The position numbers and the translations under genes were made by a program. From Aquitalea denitrificans (GTDB lineage: Bacteria > Pseudomonadota > Gammaproteobacteria > Burkholderiales > Chromobacteriaceae), in NCBI RefSeq assembly GCF_009856625.1, contig NZ_CP047241.1:3224001-3288000 (forward strand): a stretch of DNA of 64,000 nt, read 5' to 3'. Numbering within the stretch: the first letter of the stretch is position 1; the number at the start of each line of letters is the position of its first letter. Positions 1 through 8,597 of this stretch are shown here, piece by piece. The notes under the pieces are model-generated. The model made no database searches. It was not told the origin of the DNA and saw only the letters and a program-made list of their open reading frames with translations.

Positions 1-717
1 GCTCAGGCCTGCCACCGCGAAGGTGCCGAGCTGGCGTTCACCTATGTGGTGGACAAGCTGGAAGATCGTGTACGCGAGATGGCCAAGGACTTCGGCAGTC
101 AACTGGTATACCGCTGCGACGTACAGAACGACGATGAAATCAATCAACTGTTTGTCGACCTGGGCAAACAGTGGGATGGCCTGGACGGCCTGGTACACGC
201 CATTGCCTTCGCCCCGCGCGAATCGCTGGAAGGCGACTTCCTGGACGCACTGAGCCGCGAAGCATTCCAGACCGCACATGATGTATCGGCCTACAGCTTC
301 CCGGCACTGGCCAAGGCTGCCCGCCCGATGATGCAAGGCCGTAACGGTGCCCTGCTGACCCTGTCCTACCTGGGTGCGGTACGTGCCATCCCCAACTACA
401 ATGTGATGGGTCTGGCCAAGGCCAGCCTGGAAGCATCGGTACGCTTCATGGCTGCCAGCCTGGGCAAGGACGGCATCCGGGTGAACGGCCTGTCCGCCGG
501 TCCGATCAAGACCCTGGCTGCTGCCGGCATTTCCGGCTTCTCCAAGCTGCTGTCGATTGCTGCCGGCCAATCCTGTCTGCGCCGCAATGTGACCACCGAA
601 GAAGTGGGTAACACCGCTGCCTTCCTGCTGTCGGACCTGTCCTCCGGCATCACCGGCGAAATCACCTATGTGGACGCCGGTTTCAGCATCAACTCGATGA
701 ACGTGCCGGACGCCTGA
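1..717 (+). CDS. fabI: Enoyl-ACP reductase FabI (NADH), 5' end missing
   Basis: FabI carries out the last reduction of each fatty-acid elongation cycle, turning trans-2-enoyl-ACP into acyl-ACP with NADH. The reading frame is open from base 1, so only the first roughly 24 residues (the glycine-rich NADH loop) lie outside the window. Visible family signatures are AQACHREGAELAFTY near the start, LLTLSYLGA followed by PNYNVMGLAKASLEA (the Tyr-x6-Lys catalytic pair), and the C-terminal GEITYVDAGFSI. A rho-independent terminator follows about 50 bases after the stop, so the gene ends its transcript and is independent of the moaF unit downstream. Identification by family resemblance is very secure. 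Confidence 0.96.
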   Translation, partial: AQACHREGAELAFTYVVDKLEDRVREMAKDFGSQLVYRCDVQNDDEINQLFVDLGKQWDGLDGLVHAIAFAPRESLEGDFLDALSREAFQTAHDVSAYSFPALAKAARPMMQGRNGALLTLSYLGAVRAIPNYNVMGLAKASLEASVRFMAASLGKDGIRVNGLSAGPIKTLAAAGISGFSKLLSIAAGQSCLRRNVTTEEVGNTAAFLLSDLSSGITGEITYVDAGFSINSMNVPDA

Positions 718-770
718 TTCCGCAGCTTTCATCGCGTATCTCCTTGGCTTCACTGAGGGGATAAGCATTA

Positions 771-808
771 CAGGGCGCTCTCCTGCCGGGACAGCGCCCT
801 GTTTTACT
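771..808 (+). terminator. Rho-independent terminator after fabI
   Basis: A perfect 9-bp stem, CAGGGCGCT (771-779) with AGCGCCCTG (793-801), is followed by TTTT. It separates fabI from moaF. Confidence 0.85.
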
Positions 809-892
809 TTATGGCTCCACCATACGGTGGATGGTTGCCGCCCCAAGCCCATTGCACACTGCGCCCACACCCACCTTCATCAGGAGCGCAGC

Positions 893-1720
893 ATGAGCAA
901 TCAACCCGTTTTCATCCCGGTCGGTGATCTGGCCGACGGCTTTGCCCCGGAAAGCCACATCCTGCCTTTCAGCCCGCTGCTGCAAGGCCGTCAGTTGCAA
1001 CTGCATTTTGCCGATGGCAGCCGTGCCCGCTTGCAAGTGAATGCCGCGGATTGCCAGCTGACGGCATTGACCGACGGAGAGGCGTCAGGCTTCAGCGGCC
1101 AGGGCCGCTACCGCGCCAGCAGCCTACGCCCCGATATCGTGTTGCTGGATTTCCTGCTGGAAGGGCAGCACGGGCATTCGCTCAGCCTGGTACTGGATCT
1201 GGCACATGGCCTGTTCACTGCCGTGGCCGGGGTGCTGCCACAGGAGGAGGATGTCGCCCGCTCCGCCTTCAGCCGCGTGCTGTCCGGTGAGGCGCTGACC
1301 GCGGTGGACTGCCGTTTTGCCCATGGCTGCATCGATCAGCCGGTGACAGCACACAGCGCGCTGCACCACAGCACCGACGAGCTGATCGGCCTGCGCAACC
1401 AGTACCGCTACAGCCCCACCGAATGCTACGAACACATCTATCTGAATAGCCACTTCTATACCTGGCAATGCCTGCAAGGGGTGGAGCAAGGGCTGGCCGA
1501 TGTGGACCGCTGCCATTACTTCAAACTGGCAGAGCAGCTCTACCTGTTTGTCTGGCGGGAAAAGATTGTCCCCACGCTGGGCGTGGTGCTGATCGACCTG
1601 CAGCAGCTGAAAACCGATGGCAAGATTTTTGGCTATCAGGGCAATGACTTTACTGCCCTGTCCAATTTCCCGGTGGGTGCCAAGGCGCAGATCCTCAACC
1701 ACACCAGCCATGCGCTGTAA
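893..1720 (+). CDS. moaF: MoaF family protein
   Basis: This 275-residue protein resembles the two-domain MoaF family (MoaF N-terminal and MoaF C-terminal domains, each a small beta-barrel). The name comes from a Klebsiella monoamine-regulated operon (moaEF). The database label molybdenum cofactor biosynthesis protein F is probably a misnomer, and no enzymatic reaction is established as far as I know. The start at 893 is chosen over an upstream in-frame ATG at 827 because AGGAG lies at 882-886. A short-chain dehydrogenase begins 15 bases after the stop, so the two are likely co-transcribed. Placement beside an amine and 4-hydroxyphenylacetate island supports a role in aromatic amine metabolism; that is inference. 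No signal peptide or membrane segment is visible. Confidence 0.65.
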   Translation: MSNQPVFIPVGDLADGFAPESHILPFSPLLQGRQLQLHFADGSRARLQVNAADCQLTALTDGEASGFSGQGRYRASSLRPDIVLLDFLLEGQHGHSLSLVLDLAHGLFTAVAGVLPQEEDVARSAFSRVLSGEALTAVDCRFAHGCIDQPVTAHSALHHSTDELIGLRNQYRYSPTECYEHIYLNSHFYTWQCLQGVEQGLADVDRCHYFKLAEQLYLFVWREKIVPTLGVVLIDLQQLKTDGKIFGYQGNDFTALSNFPVGAKAQILNHTSHAL

Positions 1721-1735
1721 GCCGGAGACGTACCC

Positions 1736-2515
1736 ATGCTGAGCTTTGACTTTGCCGGCAAGGTGGTCTTGGTGACTGGCGGCGCACAAGGCATAGGTGC
1801 CGCCATCAGCCAACTGTTTGCCCGCCACACGGCCACGGTGGTGGTGGCCGATGTGCAGGCAGAAACAGCCCGTGCCACTGCCACCGCCTTGCAGGCACAA
1901 GGCTTCAGGGCTAGTGCCTGCCAGTGCGATCTGGCCGAGCCGGAACAGGCCACCGCACTTGTCGCGCAGGTACTGGCAGAATATGGTCGGCTGGATGTGC
2001 TGATCCACAACGCGGCCTACTTCCCGCTCACTGCGTTTGCCGACATCACCCCGCCCCTGCTGCAGCGAACGCTGGCGGTGAATCTGCAGGCGCTGTTCTG
2101 GCTGAGTCAGGCCGCCCTGCCCGCCATGCGCGCGCAAGGCGGCGGGCGCATGCTGGTGACTTCCTCGGTGACCGGCCCGCGGGTTGCCTATCCGGGGCTG
2201 GCACACTATGCCGCTTCCAAGGCAGGGGTCAATGGCTTCATCCGCGCCGCCGCGCTGGAACTGGCGGGCGATGGCATCACCGTCAACGGCGTGGAACCGG
2301 GCATGATCCGCACCCCGGCCATGGATAATCTGGGCGATGACAGCCTGAATGCCGCCATCGCCCGCAACATTCCACTGGGGCGACTGGGCGAGCCGGGAGA
2401 TATTGCCGCCGCCATGCTGTTTCTCGCTTCGGATGCCGCCGCCTACATCACCGGCCAGACCATCATCGTGGATGGCGGTGCCACCTTGCCGGAAAGCACG
2501 GCGGCGCTGCACTGA
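1736..2515 (+). CDS. Short-chain dehydrogenase/reductase (SDR), moaF partner
   Basis: A 259-residue classical SDR. The Rossmann cofactor motif TGGAQGIG is at residues 14-21, HNAA follows the fourth strand, and the catalytic pair is Tyr158-x3-Lys162 (YAASK). The C-terminal ITGQTIIVDGG is typical of the family. An aspartate (VVVADVQ) ends the second strand, which suggests NAD(H) rather than NADP(H); that is a rule of thumb. It lies 15 bases downstream of moaF with GGAG before the start, so the pair is probably one operon. The substrate cannot be read from the sequence. Context suggests an aromatic alcohol, aldehyde or keto compound linked to amine breakdown. A hairpin at 2541-2563 follows. Confidence 0.8.
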   Translation: MLSFDFAGKVVLVTGGAQGIGAAISQLFARHTATVVVADVQAETARATATALQAQGFRASACQCDLAEPEQATALVAQVLAEYGRLDVLIHNAAYFPLTAFADITPPLLQRTLAVNLQALFWLSQAALPAMRAQGGGRMLVTSSVTGPRVAYPGLAHYAASKAGVNGFIRAAALELAGDGITVNGVEPGMIRTPAMDNLGDDSLNAAIARNIPLGRLGEPGDIAAAMLFLASDAAAYITGQTIIVDGGATLPESTAALH

Positions 2516-2540
2516 AACAATTGGTAGCACCGCAAACGAC

Positions 2541-2563
2541 AACACCGCCATGTAGGCGGTGTT
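2541..2563. terminator. Hairpin between convergent SDR genes
   Basis: AACACCGCC (2541-2549), ATGTA loop and GGCGGTGTT (2555-2563) form a perfect 9-bp stem between two convergent genes. The U-tract is weak (GTTGTTCATT), so it may serve both directions inefficiently. Confidence 0.6.
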
Positions 2564-2590
2564 GTTCATTGAATCCAATTGAAACTGTAC

Positions 2591-3382
2591 TCAGGACAGT
2601 GCGTTGAAAGCCAGGGTAGGCACATCGACAATGCTGGAGCCGCCATCAGCCACAATGGCGGCCCCGGTGATGATGCTGGCCTGCTCCGACAGCAGGAAGC
2701 GACAGATGCTGGCGATTTCCTCCGGCGCGGCAGCCCGGCGCAAGGGAACATCCGCCGTTACCCGGGCATAGGCCTCATCCAGGCTGTCGCCATACTGTTG
2801 CATCAACGGCTGCATTTCTTCATCCGCCATCGGCGTTTTCACCCAGCCGGGACACACCGCATTCACCCTCACCCCGTGCGGGCCGTAATCACGCGCCAGC
2901 GAACGGGTGAGGCCAATCAGCGCATGCTTGGCGGTGGTATAGCCACACACCTCCGGCCCGGCGGCCAGTGAGGCTATCGAAGCCAGCAGCACCATGGCAC
3001 CCCGGCTGGCCATCAAATCCGGCAGACATGCTCGTGCAGCAACAAAAGCGGTACCCAGATTGGCACGCATGGCGGCCTGCCACGCGGCATCGTCCGTATC
3101 CAGCGCACTGCCCATGCCCAGGCCACCGGCGCAACACAGCAGGTCAGTCACCGTGCCAAAGCGCTGGTGGATATGCGCCAGCCAGTCCGGCCAAAGCGTG
3201 CTGTCCGCTGCATCGCCCGCCAGTGCCAGCGCACCGTATTGCGCGGCCAGCTGCTGCACGGGTGCGGCACGACGGCCAATCAACACCAGCTGCACGCCGT
3301 CGGCTGCCAGCAATGCGGCGCAGGCTGCGCCTATGCCACTGCCGGCACCGGTAATCACCACGGTTTTGGCTTGTGCTGCCAT
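2591..3382 (-). CDS. Second short-chain dehydrogenase/reductase
   Basis: A 263-residue classical SDR with cofactor motif TGAGSGIG at residues 11-18, active-site Tyr148-x3-Lys152 (YTTAK) and a C-terminal TGAAIVADGG. The start at 3382 is preferred because GGAAGGAAAGC precedes it; the open frame extends upstream to 3484 without a ribosome-binding site. It is convergent with the moaF-linked SDR and divergent from hpaR. Its promoter region is therefore shared with hpaR and contains the proposed HpaR operator at 3536-3547, so it may belong to the same regulon. The two SDRs in this locus share only family motifs, so a recent duplication is unlikely. The substrate is unknown. Confidence 0.8.
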   Translation of the reverse strand: MAAQAKTVVITGAGSGIGAACAALLAADGVQLVLIGRRAAPVQQLAAQYGALALAGDAADSTLWPDWLAHIHQRFGTVTDLLCCAGGLGMGSALDTDDAAWQAAMRANLGTAFVAARACLPDLMASRGAMVLLASIASLAAGPEVCGYTTAKHALIGLTRSLARDYGPHGVRVNAVCPGWVKTPMADEEMQPLMQQYGDSLDEAYARVTADVPLRRAAAPEEIASICRFLLSEQASIITGAAIVADGGSSIVDVPTLAFNALS

Positions 3383-3535
3383 CTGCTTTCCTTCCTGAAA
3401 TAAGAACGGGAAAGCACAGTGTAGGCAGGCCAGCCATCTTCCCCCATCCACCAGATGGAGGAGCCGCCTCTGCATGTGGCCCACATGGTGCCGGGCAAAT
3501 GGCAGATGGCGACTTGGGAACAGGCGCTCAGAATG

Positions 3536-3547
3536 TTAAGATATTAA
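3536..3547. promoter_or_regulatory. Candidate HpaR operator upstream of hpaR
   Basis: TTAAGATATTAA, an inverted repeat of the form TTAA-N4-TTAA, lies 28 bases before the hpaR start. The same arrangement occurs before hpaG1 and before the monooxygenase gene. HpaR of Escherichia coli is known to repress its own gene, which fits this position. Assignment to HpaR is inference. Confidence 0.6.
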
Positions 3548-3574
3548 TCACATTGATCCGCCATCCTGAATCGC

Positions 3575-4057
3575 ATGCCAACTTCCAGCGCACAACACCA
3601 GCACCGCCTGCCGCAGCACTTGCTGCGCGCCCGTGAAGCCGTCATGGCTTACTTTCGTCCCTTGCTCAACAGTGTGGGCCTGACCGAACAGCAATGGCGC
3701 ATTCTGCGCCTGCTGGATGACCGCGGCGAAATGGAAGCCGGGGTGATTGCCGACCTGGCCTGCATCCTGTCCCCCAGCCTCACCGGCATTCTGGTGCGCA
3801 TGGAAAAGGCCGGCCTGATTCACCGCAGCCGTGACAAGGTGGATAGCCGTCGGCTGATCGTGTCCTTGTCAAGGGAAGGCCGTCGCTTGACCCGTGAAGT
3901 CGCGCCGCTGTCCAATGCCTGCTACCGGCAGATAGAAGCGCATTTTGGCGAGGAAAAGCTGGAGCTGCTGATCAGCCTGCTGAACGAACTGGAACAACTG
4001 CCTGCCCCCGTGGCGCTGACCGAGGACAAGCCGCAGCCGACCGAAGCGGACCTCTGA
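3575..4057 (+). CDS. hpaR: HpaR, MarR-family repressor of homoprotocatechuate degradation
   Basis: A 160-residue MarR-type winged-helix regulator. The N-terminal QHLLRAREAVMAYFRPLL and LTEQQWRILRLL match enteric HpaR, as do CILSPSLTGILVRMEKAGLI in the recognition-helix region and the RRLIVSLSREG wing. In enterobacteria HpaR represses hpaG and itself and is released by 4-hydroxyphenylacetate or related ligands. Here the gene sits about 9 kb from hpaG1 and not beside it, next to amine-utilisation genes, so it may coordinate both blocks. The C-terminal tail after residue 145 (acidic, Pro-rich) is specific to this copy. The ribosome-binding site is weak. A strong hairpin at 4074-4106 follows. Confidence 0.88.
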   Translation: MPTSSAQHQHRLPQHLLRAREAVMAYFRPLLNSVGLTEQQWRILRLLDDRGEMEAGVIADLACILSPSLTGILVRMEKAGLIHRSRDKVDSRRLIVSLSREGRRLTREVAPLSNACYRQIEAHFGEEKLELLISLLNELEQLPAPVALTEDKPQPTEADL

Positions 4058-4073
4058 AATTAGAAACGGAAAG

Positions 4074-4106
4074 CAACAGACCCCGGTGTAATGCCGGGGC
4101 CTGTTG
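4074..4106. terminator. Terminator between hpaR and the DUF3156 gene
   Basis: CAACAG (4074-4079) plus CCCCGG (4081-4086) pair with CCGGGG (4094-4099) plus CTGTTG (4101-4106) around a 7-base loop. It lies between convergent genes and can act in both directions. Confidence 0.7.
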
Positions 4107-4129
4107 TGTATTGTTTTACCGCGTGAAAA

Positions 4130-4720
4130 TCAGCCCGCACTGGCCACCACTCGCCGCACCGCCGCCATTACCGCCAGCAAGGCCAGCTTTTGTGTGGACA
4201 ACAGCCGGATATAGCGGCGAAAAGGCGGGAAGCTGCCCACCACTTCACTGGCGGCAAAATGCTCGACTTCCAGCCGCCAGCCCTGCTCATCCGCAATCAG
4301 TTCACAACGCTTGAAATCCAGCGGCATCAGCGCAGTGTGCAAGTCGCGGTCCTGCTGTAACAAGGCCATCAGGCCCGCCAGCGCTGCACCATCCCCCTCA
4401 CGGCACAAACAGGCAAAACCGCTGCGCTGCCAGTTGCCGCGGTGTTGCAGTTGCAGCCGGGACGGACGGGATGGCGCAGTACCAGGCAGTGCCAGTACAA
4501 AGCAGCAACTGACGGTATGAAGCAGGAACTGGCTTTCCACCCGCTCCTCCACCCGGAAAAACCAGTCCGCAGCAGGCAAGCGGTATGCCGGACAGCCCTC
4601 TTCCGCACCGACCACTTCCAGCCCGTTCAGGTCTTGCGCCAGCCTGACCAGGGTTGCCCCCGGCCGGTAAGCCCGTGGCAGGCGCGGCTGCCACAGCCGC
4701 TCAAGCACCAGAGGCAACAC
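4130..4720 (-). CDS. DUF3156-like protein, coupled to the amine permease
   Basis: A 196-residue soluble protein that I recognise as probably DUF3156, a family of unknown function found next to amino-acid/amine permeases in pseudomonads and relatives. It has no signal peptide or membrane segment. Arg/Leu-rich stretches and a YIRLLSTQKLALLA segment near the C-terminus are the most distinctive parts. The start is a GTG at 4720 preceded by GAGGAG, inside the 3' end of the permease gene, so the two overlap by 20 bases and are likely translationally coupled. It is the last gene of the minus-strand amine module. Function is not predictable from sequence. Confidence 0.6.
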   Translation of the reverse strand: MLPLVLERLWQPRLPRAYRPGATLVRLAQDLNGLEVVGAEEGCPAYRLPAADWFFRVEERVESQFLLHTVSCCFVLALPGTAPSRPSRLQLQHRGNWQRSGFACLCREGDGAALAGLMALLQQDRDLHTALMPLDFKRCELIADEQGWRLEVEHFAASEVVGSFPPFRRYIRLLSTQKLALLAVMAAVRRVVASAG

Positions 4721-6212
4721 GCTTGAGCTCCTCGTCGATCAGCGAAGCATGGCCGCCCACCTTGCCGAACTCCTCGGCCAGAATGTCTTCAATGGCTACG
4801 GCACGGAAGGGGTTCACCTTCTGGACAAACACGGTCCACACCAGTGCATACAGCGCAGTCAGACCCAGCATGATGCCAAAGGGCAGATAGATGTCCCGCG
4901 GATGCATGCCCGGCGGAGTGATGTACCAGATGGCAATCAGGATGCCCACCGAGGAGATGATCTGCGGCAGCGGGAACCAGGGCGAGCGATAGGCCCGCGG
5001 GAAATCCGGCCGGGTGAAGCGCAGACGGACAATGGCCAGATTCACCAGCAGATAAGCCACACCCCAGGCGCACACCGCCGCCAGCACCAGCGGCATGATG
5101 CGGTCCAGATCACCCTGGATGAACCAGGCATGGACGCAGGGAATGACCACCGCCACCAGAATGCCCACCAGCGGCGTCTTGAAACGCGGGTGCAGATAGG
5201 TAAACGCCTTGGGCAGCGCACCATCCACCGCCATGCCGTACAGGATGCGCGGCAATGCGGCAATCAGGGTATTGATGGTGGCGGCACCGGCAAACAGCAG
5301 GCCGATACCCAGCCAGATCTTGCCGAAGGGGCCCATCACCTGATCGGCAAAGGCCGGAATGGCCATCGGGGTATCCAGCAAATGCGGGCCGGTGGGATTT
5401 TTCGGGTCCATCGCCACATTGGCCACCTGATGCACCATGGCCGCACCGTAGATGGCCATGGTGACGGCCACGCCGGTCAGGCCCAGCTTGGCGGCACGCG
5501 GAATATTGCGACCGGCGTTTTTCAGCTCCGGGGCCAGCGGGGTCACCAGCTCGAAACCGACAAACATGAACATGGCCATGCCGATGAGGCTGAGCACGCC
5601 GCTGGCGTCACTCAGGTCCAGCGGGCTGCCAAACCAGCCTTGCAGCGACACGGCCGGGGCCTTGATGAGGCCGATGATGCCGAACACGGTAAGCGTGGCC
5701 CACATCACGAAGGTCAGCACGATTTCGGCCTTGCCGAAAATGGTGACGCCCAGCGCATTGAGGATGCCGAACAGCACCACCAGCCCAACCCCCACCATCC
5801 AGGAAGTACCGCTGTGCTCCAGCATGGTGTTGAGGTGTTCAAAGTTCACCAGCGCCATGATGCCGGACAGGATGGTTTCCGCCGTACCGGCAAACACATG
5901 CACCAGCAGATAAGCGGAAATGGTGCCGGTAATCGCCCAGAAGCGCCCCAGCCCGCAGGATATGTAATCGTAGACAGCACCGGACGTCGGCATCATCGAG
6001 GCCGCTTCGGCAAAGGTGGTGGCCTGCGCCTGCATCATGATGAAGGCAATCAGCATGGCCAGGGCAAAGGTACTGCCCGCCATGCCAAAACCGCTGGTAA
6101 CGGTAAGGATGACCGGGCTGGCCATCACCACGCCGACCGAACTGGCCAGCGCCACCGGAAAACCCACCACCCCTTGCTGCAGGTGCCGGGTCAGTTTCTT
6201 CTCTATCGACAT
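4701..6212 (-). CDS. APC-superfamily amino acid/amine permease
   Basis: A 503-residue inner-membrane transporter of the amino acid-polyamine-organocation (APC) superfamily, with about 12 hydrophobic segments and the early motif TFAEAASMMPTSGAVYDY typical of these carriers. AGGAGG lies 8 bases before the ATG. It is followed by the overlapping DUF3156 gene and preceded by a LuxR regulator, a class III transaminase and an aldehyde dehydrogenase, all on the same strand. This context suggests uptake of an amine (tyramine, dopamine, phenylethylamine or similar) that is then deaminated. Related permeases carry ethanolamine, GABA or polyamines, so the substrate is an inference from neighbours only. 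Confidence 0.82.
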   Translation of the reverse strand: MSIEKKLTRHLQQGVVGFPVALASSVGVVMASPVILTVTSGFGMAGSTFALAMLIAFIMMQAQATTFAEAASMMPTSGAVYDYISCGLGRFWAITGTISAYLLVHVFAGTAETILSGIMALVNFEHLNTMLEHSGTSWMVGVGLVVLFGILNALGVTIFGKAEIVLTFVMWATLTVFGIIGLIKAPAVSLQGWFGSPLDLSDASGVLSLIGMAMFMFVGFELVTPLAPELKNAGRNIPRAAKLGLTGVAVTMAIYGAAMVHQVANVAMDPKNPTGPHLLDTPMAIPAFADQVMGPFGKIWLGIGLLFAGAATINTLIAALPRILYGMAVDGALPKAFTYLHPRFKTPLVGILVAVVIPCVHAWFIQGDLDRIMPLVLAAVCAWGVAYLLVNLAIVRLRFTRPDFPRAYRSPWFPLPQIISSVGILIAIWYITPPGMHPRDIYLPFGIMLGLTALYALVWTVFVQKVNPFRAVAIEDILAEEFGKVGGHASLIDEELKRVASGA

Positions 6213-6356
6213 GCTGTTTTCCTCCTGAAGACTCGCTAACCATGGCAGGGAGGCACTGCAGCAGGCTTGCTACCTGTCTGTGGCGCATCAGTACACCTTC
6301 CCCATCATGCTGATAACCGGGCGCGCTTCTTTTTATGGCTGTCCCGGACGAAACCG

Positions 6357-7061
6357 TCACTGCCGCAAGTACTGTTCGGCTTGTTGCCGGACAAACAGCG
6401 CATGCGCCAGCGCGGTACGACTACTCACATCAAACTTGCGAAACAGGTGCAATAAATGGGTTTTGACCGTGGCGAGCCCCATGTTCAGCTCGCGGGCAAT
6501 GGTCTTGTTGCAGGCACCGGTAGACAACAGCATGGCCACTGCCTGCTCGCGCTCGGTCAGCACGATGGCGGGGTCCGGGCAAGGCTGGCTCAGCGTGCTG
6601 TCCAGCGCCATGTCCAGCAGACCATGCAAGCCATGCAGCACACGCAGCTCGTCGTCGGCAAAGCCGGGCATCCGCCCTTGCCGTAACAAGGAGAAAGCGG
6701 CCACCACCCGCCCCTGCCGCCGCAGCAGGATTTCCGCGACATCCACCAGCCGGTTGCTGGCCAGAAACGGCGCATAGCGCGATGTGGCACGTTGCGCGGT
6801 CGGCAAGGCGCTGCCCAGCGTCACCACATCCAGCGGCTGGCGCGCCAGCCTGGCCGGATGCAGCGGGTCGTGCCCCATGTAACGCGCAACATAGTGCTGG
6901 TGCAGCTCTTGCGGCATGTGGCGCAAGACGAAATCATGCGGCTGCTGCTGCCGGTCCACCCGGTAAAAGGCAGTGGCGCTATGCGGCAACACATCCTGCA
7001 GCACGTCCAGACAGCGTTGCAACGGCTTTGCCACCGGTGCGTCAGCAAGCAGATGGGCCAT
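6357..7061 (-). CDS. LuxR-family transcriptional regulator of the amine module
   Basis: A 234-residue regulator. The C-terminal 60 residues form a LuxR/FixJ-type helix-turn-helix (LTEREQAVAMLLSTG, then NKTIARELNMGLATVKTHLLHLFRKF). The N-terminal 160 residues look like a ligand-sensing domain without an obvious phospho-acceptor, so it is not a standard response regulator. The start at 7061 is favoured over 7103 because AGGA lies 7 bases upstream. It lies between the transaminase and permease genes on the same strand, which argues for local control of amine uptake and deamination. The inducer is unknown. Confidence 0.78.
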   Translation of the reverse strand: MAHLLADAPVAKPLQRCLDVLQDVLPHSATAFYRVDRQQQPHDFVLRHMPQELHQHYVARYMGHDPLHPARLARQPLDVVTLGSALPTAQRATSRYAPFLASNRLVDVAEILLRRQGRVVAAFSLLRQGRMPGFADDELRVLHGLHGLLDMALDSTLSQPCPDPAIVLTEREQAVAMLLSTGACNKTIARELNMGLATVKTHLLHLFRKFDVSSRTALAHALFVRQQAEQYLRQ

Positions 7062-7121
7062 GGTGTTGTCCTGGCAATGGGCGGAAGCAGGCGCTTGGCC
7101 CACTCCCTCCCGTCACGTGGT

Positions 7122-8453
7122 TCAGGCAGCCTCGAAACCGGCGGCCAGCGCACTGACGATGGCATCGCATTCTGCCTGACCAATGACCAGCGGCGGCGAC
7201 AGGATGATCTTGGTGCCCACCGGGCGTACCAGCACGCCGTTTTCACGCGCGATTTCGGCAACCTTGTTGGCATAGCCGCCCATCGGATCGATAGGCTCGC
7301 GGCTGTGCTTGTCCTGCACCAGATCCAGCGCAATCATCAGGCCCTTGCCACGTACCTCACCAACGGCGGCGTATTTGTCGGCAAACGGGTTGAGCTTGGC
7401 CAGCAGGTATTCACCCTGGGCGGCGGCCTGGGCCGGCAGGTTTTCCTCGCGCACGATCTTGAGGTTGGCAATGGCCGCCGCGCAGGCTACCGGGTGACCG
7501 GCATAGGTGTAGCCGTGCATGATGACGCCGCCAAAATCCTGGTTCTTGGCAAAGGCATCGGCCACCCGCTGGTTCACCACGGTGGCACCCAGCGGCACAT
7601 AGCCGGAGGAAATGCCCTTGGCCAGGCACATGATGTCCGGCTTCACGCCCCACAGACGGCTGCCGAACATGGAACCGGAACGGCCAAAACCGGTAACGAT
7701 TTCATCGGCAATCAACAGCACGCCGTACTTGTCGCACACCGCGCGGATCAGCGGCCAGTAGCTGGCGGGCGGCACGATGACGCCACCGGCACCCTGGATG
7801 GGTTCGGCAATAAAGGCGGCCACGGTGTCCGGGCTCTGGAACAGGATTTCCCGCTCCAGCATCTGCGCGCAGATTTGCGCCAGCTCTTCCGGATCTTCGG
7901 TAAACGGGTTGCGGTACAGCCACGGCGTTTCCACATGGAAGCAGCCGGGCAGCAGCGGTTCGTAGCTGCGACGGAACACGGTATTGCCATTGACCGAAGC
8001 ACCACCGAAATGCACGCCGTGATAGCCCTGCTTGAGCGAGATGAACTTGGTGCGGTCCGGCTGGCCGCTGACGCGCCAGTATTGGCGGGCCAGCTTGAGC
8101 GCGGTTTCCACCGCATCCGAGCCGCCGGAACTGAAGCTGACCCGCGCCATGTCTTCCTGCTTCAGCATGTCGATGAGGGTGGCGGACAGCTCCTCGGCCC
8201 GCGGGTGGGAGATGCCGTCAAATAGCTGGAAATACTCCAGTTCGTCCAGCTGCGCCACGATGGCCTGCTTGATTTCCGGGCGGTTGTGGCCGACGTTGAC
8301 GTTCCACAAACCGGCCACGCCATCCACCAGCTTGTGGCCCTGGTCGTCAAACACGTAACAGCCATCCCCCCGCACGACGCGGATGGGCTGACGCTGCTTC
8401 ATTTCATTGGGGTGCAGCATGGGGTGCCAGAAACGGGACTTGTCGTAAGACAT
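7122..8453 (-). CDS. Class III (omega) aminotransferase
   Basis: A 443-residue fold-type I PLP enzyme of aminotransferase class III. Visible signatures are the SSGGSDAVETALK phosphate-binding loop (residues 108-120), Asp250 in LLIADE, which contacts the PLP pyridine nitrogen, and Lys279 in CLAKGIS, which forms the Schiff base. Overall layout matches omega-transaminases such as the Chromobacterium violaceum and Vibrio fluvialis enzymes, which move amino groups from primary amines or beta-alanine to pyruvate. AGGAG precedes the start. The aldehyde dehydrogenase gene lies 144 bases upstream on the same strand, so the likely sequence is amine to aldehyde to carboxylate. No amine oxidase gene is present nearby, so this enzyme may replace it. 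Confidence 0.86.
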   Translation of the reverse strand: MSYDKSRFWHPMLHPNEMKQRQPIRVVRGDGCYVFDDQGHKLVDGVAGLWNVNVGHNRPEIKQAIVAQLDELEYFQLFDGISHPRAEELSATLIDMLKQEDMARVSFSSGGSDAVETALKLARQYWRVSGQPDRTKFISLKQGYHGVHFGGASVNGNTVFRRSYEPLLPGCFHVETPWLYRNPFTEDPEELAQICAQMLEREILFQSPDTVAAFIAEPIQGAGGVIVPPASYWPLIRAVCDKYGVLLIADEIVTGFGRSGSMFGSRLWGVKPDIMCLAKGISSGYVPLGATVVNQRVADAFAKNQDFGGVIMHGYTYAGHPVACAAAIANLKIVREENLPAQAAAQGEYLLAKLNPFADKYAAVGEVRGKGLMIALDLVQDKHSREPIDPMGGYANKVAEIARENGVLVRPVGTKIILSPPLVIGQAECDAIVSALAAGFEAA

Positions 8454-8597
8454 GGGTTACTCCTTTGCAGACAAATGTGCGGCCGATGACGGCCAACAAA
8501 ATCTGAGGCGGCTTTCCGCTTCGCCTTGCACCCCTGCTGGCCATCACGTGGCGGAACAGCAGGCAGGGATGCGCGGGACCGGTATTTTTCTTGCCGC

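Noticed and set aside
4749..6239. Long open frame (496 codons) antisense to the APC permease
   Set aside because: It is the complement of a clear transporter gene; composition (Gly/His/Gln/Arg-rich, no domain) is typical of antisense frames in high-GC DNA.
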